A stretch of DNA of 64,000 bases, taken from contig JALSNW010000049.1 in the NCBI GenBank assembly GCA_026986785.1, positions 1-64,000 on the forward strand. The letters run 5' to 3'. The notes beneath the pieces are model-generated. The model ran no database searches and was not told the origin of the DNA. It was given only the letters and a program-made list of their open reading frames with translations. A program made the position numbers and the translations under genes. The DNA comes from Deltaproteobacteria bacterium (GTDB taxonomy: Bacteria > Desulfobacterota > Dissulfuribacteria > Dissulfuribacterales > QOAL01). Positions 1-9,600 of this stretch are shown piece by piece; positions within the stretch are counted from its first letter, which is position 1, and every line of letters begins with the position of its first letter.

Positions 1-1225
1 AGCCAAGCTCTATGGCTGTAAGAAGCGCGCGTGCTTTACTGTCTGTTCCAATGCGCCCTGCCATTTCTATGAAGGAATCAATGAGCCTTATCTCCTCTTT
101 GACCTGCCCCCTGTCTATGGCCTCTTTTGTCTCAATCGGCCCGGCTTCTTCCTCTTCAAGGTACTCCTCCTCCATCTCCTGCGAAGAGACGATGTCAAAG
201 AGGAGGCCTTCTTCCTTCTCTTCAAGGCCATTTCTTAACTTGATGAGCCTTTTTCTGATCTGTTCAAGTGTCTGGATGAGGGCATGTGGGCTTGATGAAA
301 GGAGCTTTCTCAAGACAAGTTTTATGAGGTGGCGCTGGCTTGGTGGTATGGCATAGGACTCTTCTCTATCCAAAAAGGATGAAATGGCCTCATAAAGCTC
401 CTGTTCCTGGTCTGTGGGTCTGAAGGGTACGGTTAAGGGCCTTCTCTGGGTGTATTTGATATATTCAAGGACATCTTTTCTAAGGGTCCTTTTTATAAAG
501 CTACTTATTCTCGACCTTAGGTCTGAAAGATCGCCTTGGCCTGATAAATATCTCTTTTTGAAGGCCTTTTCACCGCCAAAGATGTGGTCGTCAATGAGGA
601 TGGAAAGACCATAGAGCTCAAGGAGGGAGTTTTGGAGGGGAGTGGCTGTAAGAAGTATCTTCTGCCTTCCGTCAAGGGCCCTTTTTATGGCACGGCCAAT
701 CTTGTTGCTCTTTCTATAGACATTTCTCAACTTGTGGGCCTCGTCTATCACAACAAGGTCCCAGGGAATGCCTCTCAATCTGTCTTCGATACGCGCGGCA
801 AAGTGAATGGACATTATTATGACGTCTTCAGAAAGGAGGGGAAGATTTCGGCCCTCTTTTATTGAGCTGCGCCAGGACCGTGCGTCCAGGATGAAGGAGG
901 GAAGGTGAAATTTTTCAAGAAGCTCTGTTGCCCACTGCTTTCTAAGGGAAGCAGGGCAGATGACAAGTAGCCTCCTTTTTCTCTCTGCCCAGTACTGGCT
1001 CAACACCAATCCTGCCTCAATGGTCTTGCCAAGTCCTACCTCGTCGGCCAGGACAACCCCTTTTTCAAGGGGATTTTTTAGGGCAAAAAGCGCAGCCTCT
1101 ATCTGGTGGGGGTTGAGATCAACGGTTGCATCAAAAAGGGATTGGGTGATCCTCTCAACATTAGAGGTACCGCGACGAAGGGTCAAGGCATAGGCATAGT
1201 ATTTTGCATGAAACGGCGAGATCAT
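1..1225 (-). CDS. SNF2-family DEAD/DEAH helicase, N-terminal part (runs off left edge)
   Basis: The reverse strand is open from an ATG at 1225 to the window edge, giving 408 residues. Visible motifs are Walker A (DEVGLGKT, residues 61-68), a DEAH box (161-164, preceded by WDLVVI) and motif III-like TATPLQN (193-199). This order is typical of the SNF2/RapA-like bacterial helicases that use ATP to translocate on duplex DNA. The charged Glu-rich stretch near residue 350 lies between the two RecA-like lobes; lobe 2 is outside the window. The start is set by the upstream stop of the HicB-like gene 15 nt away and a modest AGAGGT ribosome site. Large SNF2 proteins of this kind often sit in restriction or other defence loci, and the neighbours here (HicB, RadC relic, tRNA) fit an accessory island. 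A defence role is inference, because the partner genes would lie left of base 1. Confidence 0.85.
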   Translation of the reverse strand, partial: MISPFHAKYYAYALTLRRGTSNVERITQSLFDATVDLNPHQIEAALFALKNPLEKGVVLADEVGLGKTIEAGLVLSQYWAERKRRLLVICPASLRKQWATELLEKFHLPSFILDARSWRSSIKEGRNLPLLSEDVIIMSIHFAARIEDRLRGIPWDLVVIDEAHKLRNVYRKSNKIGRAIKRALDGRQKILLTATPLQNSLLELYGLSILIDDHIFGGEKAFKKRYLSGQGDLSDLRSRISSFIKRTLRKDVLEYIKYTQRRPLTVPFRPTDQEQELYEAISSFLDREESYAIPPSQRHLIKLVLRKLLSSSPHALIQTLEQIRKRLIKLRNGLEEKEEGLLFDIVSSQEMEEEYLEEEEAGPIETKEAIDRGQVKEEIRLIDSFIEMAGRIGTDSKARALLTAIELG

Positions 1226-1240
1226 TAAAAGGACCTCTTA

Positions 1241-1420
1241 CTAATATCTTGGCAATATCAATTCTTCAGACGTCAAGGTCTCAAGATACAACTCAACGGC
1301 CTCTTTTATGTTTTCAAGGGTCTCTTCCAATGTCTCACCTTGACTATGACATCCCTTCAACTCAGGACAAAATGCGTAGCATCCATGTTGGTCCTTTTGA
1401 GTTATTATGTGTACTTTCAT
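1241..1420 (-). CDS. HicB-like antitoxin domain protein (orphan)
   Basis: This is a 59-residue protein. It has the HicB/UPF0150 pattern: a short beta strand (MKVHI), the family-typical FCPELKGCHSQGET turn, then an amphipathic helix with many Glu/Lys. HicB proteins neutralise HicA mRNA interferases and often repress their own operon. The ATG at 1420 was chosen because GGAG lies 6 nt upstream; an in-frame start at 1498 would add a 26-residue tail atypical of the family. No HicA-like ORF (about 60-80 residues with the catalytic His) is visible on either side, so it is either an orphan or a regulator of the helicase gene that starts 15 nt downstream. There is no C-terminal ribbon-helix-helix, so it is a minimal HicB. 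Confidence 0.7.
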   Translation of the reverse strand: MKVHIITQKDQHGCYAFCPELKGCHSQGETLEETLENIKEAVELYLETLTSEELILPRY

Positions 1421-1532
1421 CTTCATCTCCACTACCAATACACCTACAACGTAAGTGTAACATTTGTCCAGCCCTTGTTCCCTAATCCCTTGTGTCAATG
1501 GCCATGTGCAGCCTGATCCTCCCTTACCTGTT

Positions 1533-1733
1533 TCAACCTTTAGCTGGAACAGGTGCTACTTTCCCTAAACCTGAATTTTTTTGCAATTCGTCAACAAGCG
1601 CATCAAGTACCCTTTTAATATTTCCAAATTTGCTGATTGATTCCTTTGCTGGAATCTTTGCGTCTGAACATGGGATGGCCAGTGTGAGCAAATGTTCTAC
1701 AACTTCATAGGAAGAGAAGGCTTGGAGTTCATA
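1533..1733 (-). pseudogene. RadC N-terminal domain remnant
   Basis: Reading the reverse strand between the stop codons at 1734-1736 and 1533-1535 gives about 66 residues that match the N-terminal helix-hairpin region of RadC/UPF0758: SSYEVVEHLLTLAIP, then AKESISKFGNIKRVLDA, then DELQKNSGLGKV. In intact RadC this is followed by the JAB/MPN domain with HxH...D metal ligands, which is absent here. There is no start codon at the front. The piece is therefore a decayed fragment. RadC genes are frequent cargo of integrative elements and defence islands, which agrees with the tRNA boundary at 1911-1987. Confidence 0.6.
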
Positions 1734-1739
1734 TCAATA

Positions 1740-1760
1740 TTGCACTTGCACCAAGTGCAA
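1740..1760. repeat. 21-bp perfect inverted repeat
   Basis: TTGCACTTG, a CAC spacer, then CAAGTGCAA: two perfect 9-bp arms. It stands just upstream (on the minus strand) of the RadC remnant in a region with no intact gene. The symmetry suits an operator for a dimeric regulator or the end of a lost mobile element. There is no T-run, so it is not an obvious terminator. Confidence 0.45.
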
Positions 1761-1864
1761 GGTAAGAGGCCGTGTATCAGGTACAGGAAAGTTCTTGAAG
1801 ACAGTTAGCAGGACATTTGTAAATGACAATTGGAACAGGCTCAGCGTTTAGCGCTGGATTACTG

Positions 1865-1902
1865 CAAAAGAAAAAGGGTTATGGATTTCTGCCATAACCC
1901 TT
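1865..1902 (-). terminator. Rho-independent terminator of the tRNA-Arg gene
   Basis: Two perfect 11-bp arms (1874-1884 and 1892-1902) with a 7-nt loop. On the minus strand the hairpin is followed by a TTTTTCTTTT tract. It lies 9 nt beyond the tRNA 3' end. Confidence 0.85.
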
Positions 1903-1910
1903 GATTTTAC

Positions 1911-1987
<77 letters not shown>

Positions 1988-2006
1988 ATCTTGTTAAGGC
2001 GCTTAC

Positions 2007-2035
2007 TATATAATTGAGCTATCCTGATATTTCAA
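2007..2035 (-). promoter_or_regulatory. sigma-70 promoter of tRNA-Arg
   Basis: On the minus strand, TTGAAA (2035-2030), a 17-nt spacer and TATATA (2012-2007) lie about 20 nt before the mature 5' end of the tRNA at 1987. Close to consensus in both boxes and spacing. Confidence 0.75.
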
Positions 2036-2107
2036 GCGCTCTTTGTGTTTTCCTCGGGTATAATTTGTCTGGTGTTACATTTGGAAGGAAATAGAGGAGA
2101 TGGGTAC

Positions 2108-3031
2108 TTGACAAAAGATACACCTCACCAGGAAATATCCTTATCTGTGCCAATTTTTACTGGCAACTTAGACAGACAGAGGGCGTTCACGTGGTCTCTC
2201 GTCCTGTCGGCCATTGGCATCCAGCACAAGCTGAAACACCTTGATGATGGCTGGATGATATTGGTGCCTGAGGATAAATTGGATGAGGCCAGGCGTCAGA
2301 TAAGGCTCTTTGAACTTGAAAATCGTGACACAGACCTCGCCTCAAAACTTACTCAAAAAAAACCCATCAGATATCTAAGGCAAAGCCTTTGGACACTTCT
2401 TTTCATCTCAGCCCTCATGTCCGTGACCTTCAGGTATGAGATCCGTGACCTCGTACTAAGGATAGGATCGGCTGATTCTGGCAAGATAGTTGACGGCCAA
2501 TGGTGGAGGGCAGTGACAGCCCTATTCCTCCACGCGGATCCCTCGCACTTTTTGAGCAATATGGCCATTGGCGGCTTCATCGTCATTTGGCTGATAGAAG
2601 AACTCGGCCCTGGGATGGGCTGGTTTGTGATCCTTCTTTCTGGTTTTTTGGGAAATTTTCTTACTGCCCTCTTTCATGGCCATGACGGGCATCTCTCAAT
2701 AGGGGCTTCGACCTCCATATTTGGTGGACTTGGGGCATTGGTTGCAGTAAGGGCTGTTACCCATGGCAAAAAGGGACTCATGAAAGAGGCCCTGCGTGCT
2801 GTGGCCGCTGGCATCGCACTTCTTGCCATGCTTGGTTCAGGACAGGACCATGTGGATATTGGAGCACATTTTTTTGGATTTGTCTCAGGCCTTCTTGTAG
2901 GCGCAATTGCTGGCATTTCAAGGGAACACCTCTCAGAGAAAGGGTTAGGATATACGGATAAGATCCTGGCTGGACTTACAATCTTTTCAACAGTTGGGGC
3001 CTGGATAATGGCTATCCTGCAGGACAAATGA
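2108..3031 (+). CDS. rhomboid-family intramembrane serine protease
   Basis: This 307-residue polytopic membrane protein probably cleaves transmembrane substrates within the bilayer. The first ~85 residues are a soluble segment, then six or more hydrophobic helices follow. Rhomboid signatures are visible: QWWRAVTALFLHADPSHFLSN (WR and H...N motifs), the nucleophile motif GASTSIFGGLGA with Ser at about residue 201, and the catalytic His in DIGAHFFGF at about 254. The usual GASG is GAST here, so the oxyanion-hole Gly is replaced by Thr. I place the start at TTG 2108 because AGGAG lies 8 nt upstream. A GTG at 2045 is in frame but sits upstream of a TATAAT box (2059-2064) that probably belongs to this gene's promoter. 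The natural substrate cannot be read from the sequence. Confidence 0.88.
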   Translation: MTKDTPHQEISLSVPIFTGNLDRQRAFTWSLVLSAIGIQHKLKHLDDGWMILVPEDKLDEARRQIRLFELENRDTDLASKLTQKKPIRYLRQSLWTLLFISALMSVTFRYEIRDLVLRIGSADSGKIVDGQWWRAVTALFLHADPSHFLSNMAIGGFIVIWLIEELGPGMGWFVILLSGFLGNFLTALFHGHDGHLSIGASTSIFGGLGALVAVRAVTHGKKGLMKEALRAVAAGIALLAMLGSGQDHVDIGAHFFGFVSGLLVGAIAGISREHLSEKGLGYTDKILAGLTIFSTVGAWIMAILQDK

Positions 3032-3053
3032 GCAGCCCGGAAACAGCAGATGA

Positions 3054-4238
3054 CTAAAGAAAGATTACTGCCAACGCCCCTCCTCCCAATACCACCCACA
3101 AGATATCCACCTTGAGATAAAGGGCGACAAAGGCCGCAATACCAATGAGTACAGATGCAACCTTCCAGCTTATTGCAAGCAAAAAGCTTATAAAAACCGC
3201 CAAAAGGAGACCTACAAACGATGCCAGGACCCCTCTCATGCCCCTTCTGAACAAGGGCGAGTACCTAAAATTTTCAAACACTGGGGCAGTGAGCAGAAGG
3301 ATGAGGAAGGATGGGGTAAAAATGGCCCAGGTACATACAGCGGCCCCAAGGAAGCCTTTTAGGAGATAACCCACAAAGGCAGCCGTTATCACAATCGGCC
3401 CTGGGGTGACCTGACCAAGGGCGATACCATCCATGAGCACCTTTGCAGTGAGCAGATGTCTCTTGTCGACCACTTCGTGTAACATGAGTGGCAAGGAGGC
3501 ATAGCCACCACCATAGGCAAAAAAGTCGATCTTCATCATGAGGGCAGACAACTTGCCAAGAAAGGGATCCACGAGAAAGACAATAAGCATCAGCACTGCA
3601 ACCGCGGCCATTACTTTATAGGCAAACATCGAGGATTCAGACGACATGAGCGTTACAAAACCCTTCCGGTCTTGATTGCCAGCCGTGGCTTCCTGTGCTA
3701 CCCCGTCCTTTCGAGGATAGATGAAGATGCCGCACACGGCGCAGACCAGGATGACGGTCACAGGACTTCCCTTCATTACCAGATAGCCAGCTGCAGCAAC
3801 AACCAGCAAAACATCCTGCCATGAGCGTACCATCTTTCTACCGAAAGATATGGTGGCGTTTGCCACTATGGCTACCACGATAACCTTGAATCCCAGAAAA
3901 CACGATGCCACAGGTTTGATGTCGATAGCATGGGTATACACAACAGACAGAAGGGTCATGAAGACAAAGGCAGGCAGGGCAAAACCTGTATATGCTGCCA
4001 GGGAACCTATGCCACCTCCTGCCTTTAACCCAGCATATGCAGCAGCCTGCATGGCCGTGGCCCCTGGGATGGTCTGAACGAGGGCAACCCCGTGATCGAA
4101 GTCTTCCTTCCTGACCCAGTTATTCTTCCTGCAGGAAAGGTCCTTGATGTACTTTACCATCGCAGGGCCACCAAAGGCAGTACATCCCAGACGCAAAAAG
4201 GCCAGAAAGAGTTTCAGCGGTGATACATTTCCTGCCAT
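3054..4238 (-). CDS. chrA: chromate transporter family (ChrA-like), two-domain
   Basis: This 394-residue inner-membrane protein has two homologous CHR halves. The first opens with LGCTAFGGPAMVKYI and contains QTIPGATAMQAAAYAG; the second contains FFAYGGGYASLPLM and GQVTPGPIVITAAFVGY. These FGGP and PGP motifs are hallmarks of the family, which exports chromate or moves related oxyanions by proton coupling. About ten hydrophobic helices are visible. A hydrophilic Lys/Arg/Gln-rich linker (YPRKDG... to ...QDRKGF) joins the halves. The start overlaps the end of bioB by 25 nt, so translation is probably coupled and the gene is the last of the yhaO-yhaN-bioA-bioB-chrA run. Not every CHR protein carries chromate, so the substrate is by family only. 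Confidence 0.9.
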   Translation of the reverse strand: MAGNVSPLKLFLAFLRLGCTAFGGPAMVKYIKDLSCRKNNWVRKEDFDHGVALVQTIPGATAMQAAAYAGLKAGGGIGSLAAYTGFALPAFVFMTLLSVVYTHAIDIKPVASCFLGFKVIVVAIVANATISFGRKMVRSWQDVLLVVAAAGYLVMKGSPVTVILVCAVCGIFIYPRKDGVAQEATAGNQDRKGFVTLMSSESSMFAYKVMAAVAVLMLIVFLVDPFLGKLSALMMKIDFFAYGGGYASLPLMLHEVVDKRHLLTAKVLMDGIALGQVTPGPIVITAAFVGYLLKGFLGAAVCTWAIFTPSFLILLLTAPVFENFRYSPLFRRGMRGVLASFVGLLLAVFISFLLAISWKVASVLIGIAAFVALYLKVDILWVVLGGGALAVIFL

Positions 4239-5155
4239 AATCTTTTGATCTCCTCAGTAAGGGCAAGATCCATTTCTGGAGGCCTGCCACGGGTGGTGAG
4301 ATAACCTCCTATGAGCATGGCATCAGCCCCTGCCATGAAGGCCAAGGCCTGCATCTGCCCAAGGGCTGATTCCCTGCCACCTGCGATCCTCAAGGCACAA
4401 TAAGGAACCATTATCCTGAACATGGCAATAGTCCTGAGGATCTGGCCCAACGGCAATGGGGCAACATCCTGCAACCTCGTTCCCTTTATAGGCACAAGGA
4501 TGTTGATAGGGATGGAATCCACCCCAAGTTCAGCCAGGGCCTTGGCCATTGAGAACCTGTGGTGCTCATCTTCACCAAGGCCTATTATCCCCCCGGAACA
4601 GATCTCAAGACCACACTCCTTCACGGCACGAATGGTCTCCACCCTGTCGGCAAATCTATGGGTGGAACATATGGAGGGATAAAATTCCTCGGATGCCTCA
4701 AGATTGTGATGATACCTCGTTAGACCGGCATCCTTCAAGATTTTTATTTTACTTTTGCTCATAATTCCCAATGAGCAGCAAACCCTTATCCCAACCTTTT
4801 CCCTTATCTCGTAGACCCTTTCTGCCACCTCTTGAACGAGTCTCTCAGAAGGCCCTCGTCCACTGGTGACTATACTGAAACGGCTGGCACCAGTCTTTTT
4901 GGCCGTTTCCGCCTCTTTCAAGAGGATCTGTGGAGACTTTAGTGGATACACTGGGGCCTTGGCCCTGGCAAATCTCGACTGGGCACAAAAGGCACAGTCC
5001 TCGGTACATGCACCAGAGCGGGCATTGGATATGGTGCAAAGGCCCATTTTGAGTCCCCTGTGCTTGAGCTTTAAAAGCAAGGCCCTCTCCATGAGCTCAT
5101 ACAGAGAACGGCTTTTCAATATGTCCAAGGGGTTTTGTTCCATGACATCAACCAA
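4214..5155 (-). CDS. bioB: biotin synthase
   Basis: This 313-residue radical SAM enzyme inserts sulfur into dethiobiotin, the last step of biotin synthesis. The [4Fe-4S] motif C50-x3-C54-x2-C57 (ACTEDCAFCAQS) is typical of BioB. Further on, RYHHNLE, ICSGGIIGLGE and GGYLTTRG are family blocks. The Arg in LRIAGGRE corresponds to the [2Fe-2S]-binding region. Length is normal. It follows bioA by 11 nt, so the two are cotranscribed, while bioF, bioC and bioD are not in the window. The 3' end overlaps chrA. Confidence 0.97.
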   Translation of the reverse strand: MVDVMEQNPLDILKSRSLYELMERALLLKLKHRGLKMGLCTISNARSGACTEDCAFCAQSRFARAKAPVYPLKSPQILLKEAETAKKTGASRFSIVTSGRGPSERLVQEVAERVYEIREKVGIRVCCSLGIMSKSKIKILKDAGLTRYHHNLEASEEFYPSICSTHRFADRVETIRAVKECGLEICSGGIIGLGEDEHHRFSMAKALAELGVDSIPINILVPIKGTRLQDVAPLPLGQILRTIAMFRIMVPYCALRIAGGRESALGQMQALAFMAGADAMLIGGYLTTRGRPPEMDLALTEEIKRLWQEMYHR

Positions 5156-5166
5156 GGCGGCCGGGC

Positions 5167-6543
5167 TTAAAGGACCGAAGATATATCATGCAATGTTTCT
5201 GCGGTAAGATCTAGAATCTCATCTAATTGTTCAAGTGTTACTGCAAGGGGTAAAAATAGATAGATCACATCTGAAAGTGGCCTCAGGATGAGCCCTTTCT
5301 CCAGGCCTCTTAGATAGACCTGCCACCCTACCCTTTCCCCAGGGGCAAAGGCGCTCCTGGCCTCTTTGTCGCGCACAAGCTCGAAGGCTGCCACCATACC
5401 GATGCCGCGGACATCACCCACTATCGGTATATCCAGAAAATCCATCTTGCCTTCTTGAAGCCTGGACACCTTTGCTGGAAGGCCTTCCAATACCTTTTCG
5501 GCCTCAAATACATCAAGGGAACCCAGGGCAGCTGCACAGCATATGGGATTTGCCGTAAAGGTATGACCATGGAAAAAGGTCTTACCCTCATTGTAATCTG
5601 CATAAAAGGCCTCAAATATCTCCTTTGTGGTCACCGTAACGGCCAAAGGCAAGGTGCCCCCTGTGATCCCCTTTGAAAGGCAGATAAAATCCGGCACAAC
5701 ACCTGGGTGCTCCATGGCAAACATCTTTCCCGTGCGTCCAAAACCTGTTGCCACCTCATCGAATATGAGATGGAGCCCAAATCTCTCACAAAGGGCATGA
5801 ACACGCTGCAGGTATCCTTTGGGATAGGAAATCATCCCCCCAGCCCCCATGAGCATGGGTTCAAGGATCAAGGCAGCCACATTTTCCCCTTCCCTTTCCA
5901 AGAGTCGATGCAGGAACTCCGTGCACTCCAGGTTACAAGAAGACCCTTGACCAGGACTGTAATTCTCTTGATCGCAAGGGCAGCGATAGCAATAGGGTGC
6001 AGGGATGGTAAAGGATTCAAAGACAAGGGGATCAAAAGGACCTTCAAAGGCAGGCACACCACCAAGGCTCATGGTGCCTATGGTGTCACCGTGATATCCA
6101 CGTTCGAGGGCTATGAATTTTTCCCTCTTGACATCACCGATCTGCCTCCAATACTGAAGAGACATCTTGATGGCCACCTCACAGGCTGTAGAGCCATTGT
6201 CAGAGAAAAAAAATTTTTCAAGCCTTGGAGGCAGATATCTATAGAGCCGCTCGGCAAGTACAACCGGGCCCTCGTGAGTAGTGCCTGCAAAGTGTACCTG
6301 GTCGAGCCTTTCCAATTGCCTGGCTATACGGCTCATTATCACAGGATGATTATGGCCGTGCACATTGCACCACCAAGAGGAGATGGTGTCGTAGTAACGT
6401 CTTCCGTCAATGTCGTAAAGAAACACCCCCTCTGCCCGGTCCACGAAGAGGAGGTCCCTGGTTTCAAAATCTTTCATCTGGGTATAGGGATGCCAAATGA
6501 ATCTCTTGTCCAGTTTTCTGAGTCTATCTTTTGATGTGCCCAT
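5167..6543 (-). CDS. bioA: adenosylmethionine-8-amino-7-oxononanoate aminotransferase
   Basis: This 458-residue class III PLP aminotransferase makes 7,8-diaminopelargonate from KAPA using SAM as amino donor. Near the N-terminus, FIWHPYTQMKDF and SSWWCNVHGHNHP are BioA signatures. LIFDEVATGFGRTG holds the PLP-contacting Asp, and LSKGITGG holds the Schiff-base Lys. ATG 6543 was chosen: the protein then begins MGTSKDRLRKLDKRFIW, like other BioA proteins, with GGGGA about 11 nt upstream. A longer frame to 6630 adds a basic 29-residue tail without homology value. An insertion with a Cys-rich patch (YCYRCPCDQENY...SSCNLEC) occurs near the middle and may bind metal; this type is seen in some anaerobes. 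Confidence 0.96.
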   Translation of the reverse strand: MGTSKDRLRKLDKRFIWHPYTQMKDFETRDLLFVDRAEGVFLYDIDGRRYYDTISSWWCNVHGHNHPVIMSRIARQLERLDQVHFAGTTHEGPVVLAERLYRYLPPRLEKFFFSDNGSTACEVAIKMSLQYWRQIGDVKREKFIALERGYHGDTIGTMSLGGVPAFEGPFDPLVFESFTIPAPYCYRCPCDQENYSPGQGSSCNLECTEFLHRLLEREGENVAALILEPMLMGAGGMISYPKGYLQRVHALCERFGLHLIFDEVATGFGRTGKMFAMEHPGVVPDFICLSKGITGGTLPLAVTVTTKEIFEAFYADYNEGKTFFHGHTFTANPICCAAALGSLDVFEAEKVLEGLPAKVSRLQEGKMDFLDIPIVGDVRGIGMVAAFELVRDKEARSAFAPGERVGWQVYLRGLEKGLILRPLSDVIYLFLPLAVTLEQLDEILDLTAETLHDISSVL

Positions 6544-6664
6544 CGATATATTGTTCCCCTTTGTTGGAATATAGGCGCTGATTCTAATTTCGCGCATGGG
6601 AAAACGAAAGGTCTTTTTGAGAGGTCTCAAGCTCCTGAGATGGACATGGGGACCGAAGGCCAGT

Positions 6665-9600
6665 TCATAATAAATGGCTGGCCTGGATTGCGTCTTCCAT
6701 CTCTATCAGTTCAGCTTCAGGGATTTCCTCAGTCAAGATATGAGTAACATGGGGGTGGCAGGTGAAAAAAAGGACCTGACGCCCCCTTGAGAGTTGCCCG
6801 ATTGCACGGGCAGCCTGCCTCGTACGATCGGGGTCGAAATTGACGAGTATGTCATCCATCAAGACAGGGATATCCTCACTTCCAGTCGCACAGGCCGAGA
6901 TGAGACCAAATCGCAGACAGAGATAAAGCTGCTCGGCAGTACCAGTGGAGAGCATTTTGGGCTCTAAGCGCTCCCCCTGTCTGGTGACTGCCCATATATC
7001 ATCCGTCCCCGCACCAACCGCAATGTTGGCATAGCGTCCTGAGGTTATGGTGGAGAAGAACCGAGAGGCCTCCCTTATGACCTTTGGCTGATTCTCCTTC
7101 TCAAACCTTTGCCTGGCTTGCTCCAATATATGCAGTGCCATAGAAAGGACCGACCACCTCCTGGCAAGGTCTTTGACCTCTTGAACAAGGCATGAGCGCT
7201 TGGCAATAAGCTCCATGTGCTCATCAGAGGAGATCAGCTTTTCCAGGGATAGATTCATCTCTGCCTGTTGCTCCACAAGGGCCTGGATCTGTTCATCGAG
7301 ATCTCTTAAAGACGCCTTATATCGTTCAACCTCTCTTTCGAGCTCCTGTTGGCTCTTCTTGCCGAAAAAAGAGGCTATGCCCTGTAGATCCTTGGCCATT
7401 GAGACAGCCTTCAGCCTGGCCTCCAATTCTGTCTTCTCTGCCAAGACATGCTCCCTCTCCTTGAAGGTCTCCAAAAGACTCCACAACTCCTTTTTCGAAG
7501 TACACCCTGCATCTTTTAGGATGTTCTCTATCTTTTCATCGAGGCGGCGTATCTCTCCCCTCAACTTTGCCTCCTCCTTGAACAATTGGCCTTCGTTATG
7601 GGAAAGAAACCTGTACTCCCTGTCTTTTTCGAGCTCTTGTGTAAGCCTTTGGGAGAGAAAATCCATCATGAAGACAACATCCATGGAATCGGCACCGTCT
7701 GGACCGAGATCACTGAAGAGAAGGCTTACCCTTTCAGTAATTGCAGACATCTCTTTCAGGAGTTCTGCCAAATCTGCCTGCCTGGCCTCCCTCTTGGAAA
7801 ACATTCCTTTTGCCTTGTCCAAAAGCTGTATCTGTTCAACCACGTCAGATGGGCCGAGCCCATCCTGAAACCCCTTTTCCCTGAGCCACTCCTCCCATTC
7901 AGCAAGGACAGCTTGCCTCCTCTTTACCAGGTCCTTGAGTTTGTCCTTGATATCTTTGATCTCACCTTCAAGGCCTCTTAACTCTGCATCTTTCTGATCC
8001 TGCTGCTTGGTGAGGCGTTGGTTTTCCTCTATCAGGCCGGCCAAGTCGTGCAACCTGATGATTATTTTCTCTATCAAATCTATATTGATCTCATCTGGAC
8101 CGTCTCCATATTCTTCCATGAAGCCCTTGTCCAAGAACGAGGAGAACAGTTCTTTCTGTTCTCTCTTTTTGGCATCCAGCTCCTTTACGATGGCCTCGAT
8201 GTCATTAATCAGCTCCTGAAGCCTTAAGATTTTTCTGGCAATCAAGGAGATATCTTGATGAGATGTCTCCCTATCCAGGCGATATCTCTCCAAAAAGGCC
8301 TTCCAGTGTGAGTCTTGCTCTATTTCAGACTCCTTGAGAGCTGAAACCCTCTTCCTGGCCTTGACAATCTTTTCAGACAAGATAGCCTTGTCCCTTCTGA
8401 TGATCGATATCTGGGAAAGGAGCAGCTCCTTCTTTTCCATCAGACTCATGGCACCTTTGAGCTCCTCCAATATCCGAGAGAGATCATTTTGGACCTCTTC
8501 TGTATCCATACCGAGAAGTTTGGCAAGCTGTCCTCTGTCCTGGTTCACGAGGTCCAAAAAATCAACCAGCTTCTGTCTTCGGGCATCGAGTTCCTGGAAT
8601 TTTCCAGAAAGTCTTGCAATCTCCTCCTGAAGAAACCGCCTTCTGACAGCCCATCTCCTCTTGAGTATTGGCGCAGCCAAAAGACACGTCATGGATAGGA
8701 CAAGGCACATCCCCCATGCAGATACCGGCCATTTCAAATAGAGCAACAAGGCGGCAACCAACATCATGATCAAACCAGCAGAGACCAAAAGACCTGTTGT
8801 GTGAGCCCTCGAAGGCCCTTGTATCTCGGCCTTTTTTGCATCAGCCTGTCTGGAACATTCTCTCAGCTCTGTCTCAAGCCTTGAAAGCTCTGCCTCGATA
8901 CCCAATTCCTGGCCCTGTCGGCCAGCCAAGTTGCGAGCAATAGAATATGCCCGCACATACGATTTATGCTCTTTCAAGACGAGGCGTGGATCATTGTCCA
9001 TCTCTTCAATGGCCGCCTGCCTGGACCGGATCTGGTCGTTCATCTCCTCACGTCTTGCCAAAAGTGCCTCGAGTTGCTCGTTGGCTGCCTCGAGCTGCCG
9101 GGTTGTATCCATCATATCCCTATGAAGACCATTGGCCTCTTTGGTAAATTCCGTCACGTCCAGATCTCTCAAGAATTCCGCAGAGGCAGCCTGGCTCACC
9201 TCTTCAATTGCTGCTTCCAGAGCCTTTGACCTTTCAGCCAAGGCCTGCTCCAATCTTTCACTCTGTCTTGTCAGATGCCTTAATCTGTCTCCCTTGGCAG
9301 AAAGCCTTTTCAATGTCTCGGCATCCAACCCGCCAAGCCTGTCTCGAAGCTCTTGGGATCTCGCGCTCAGCCGATCCTGTTGGGTCTTGAGAGCCTTTTG
9401 ATCCTGGAGCCTTATCGACAGCCTTTGACCAAGCTGGACAGAGCCTTGTCTTATTTCATTAAACCTTTCCTTGAACCGCTCCAACTTTCTCATATCAAGG
9501 GCAGAAAAGGCTGCCTCTCTGATGCGATCGGCCGTCCAGGCAGGCCCAAGCCGTTGCATCATCAACCCTATTTCCCGGTCCAGATCCTCTATTTCGCCTT

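Noticed and set aside
1492-1850. Short plus-strand frames before the tRNA, including a Cys-rich piece near 1741-1850
   Set aside because: No start with ribosome site, stops upstream, no recognisable family; the region is better explained by the RadC relic on the other strand.
5707-6534. 275-codon open frame on the plus strand
   Set aside because: It lies fully inside bioA on the opposite strand; the translation has no domain and reflects codon bias of bioA.
7200-7868. 222-codon open frame on the plus strand
   Set aside because: Antisense to the coiled-coil part of yhaN; Ser-rich composition is the mirror image of Glu/Lys/Arg/Leu codons.
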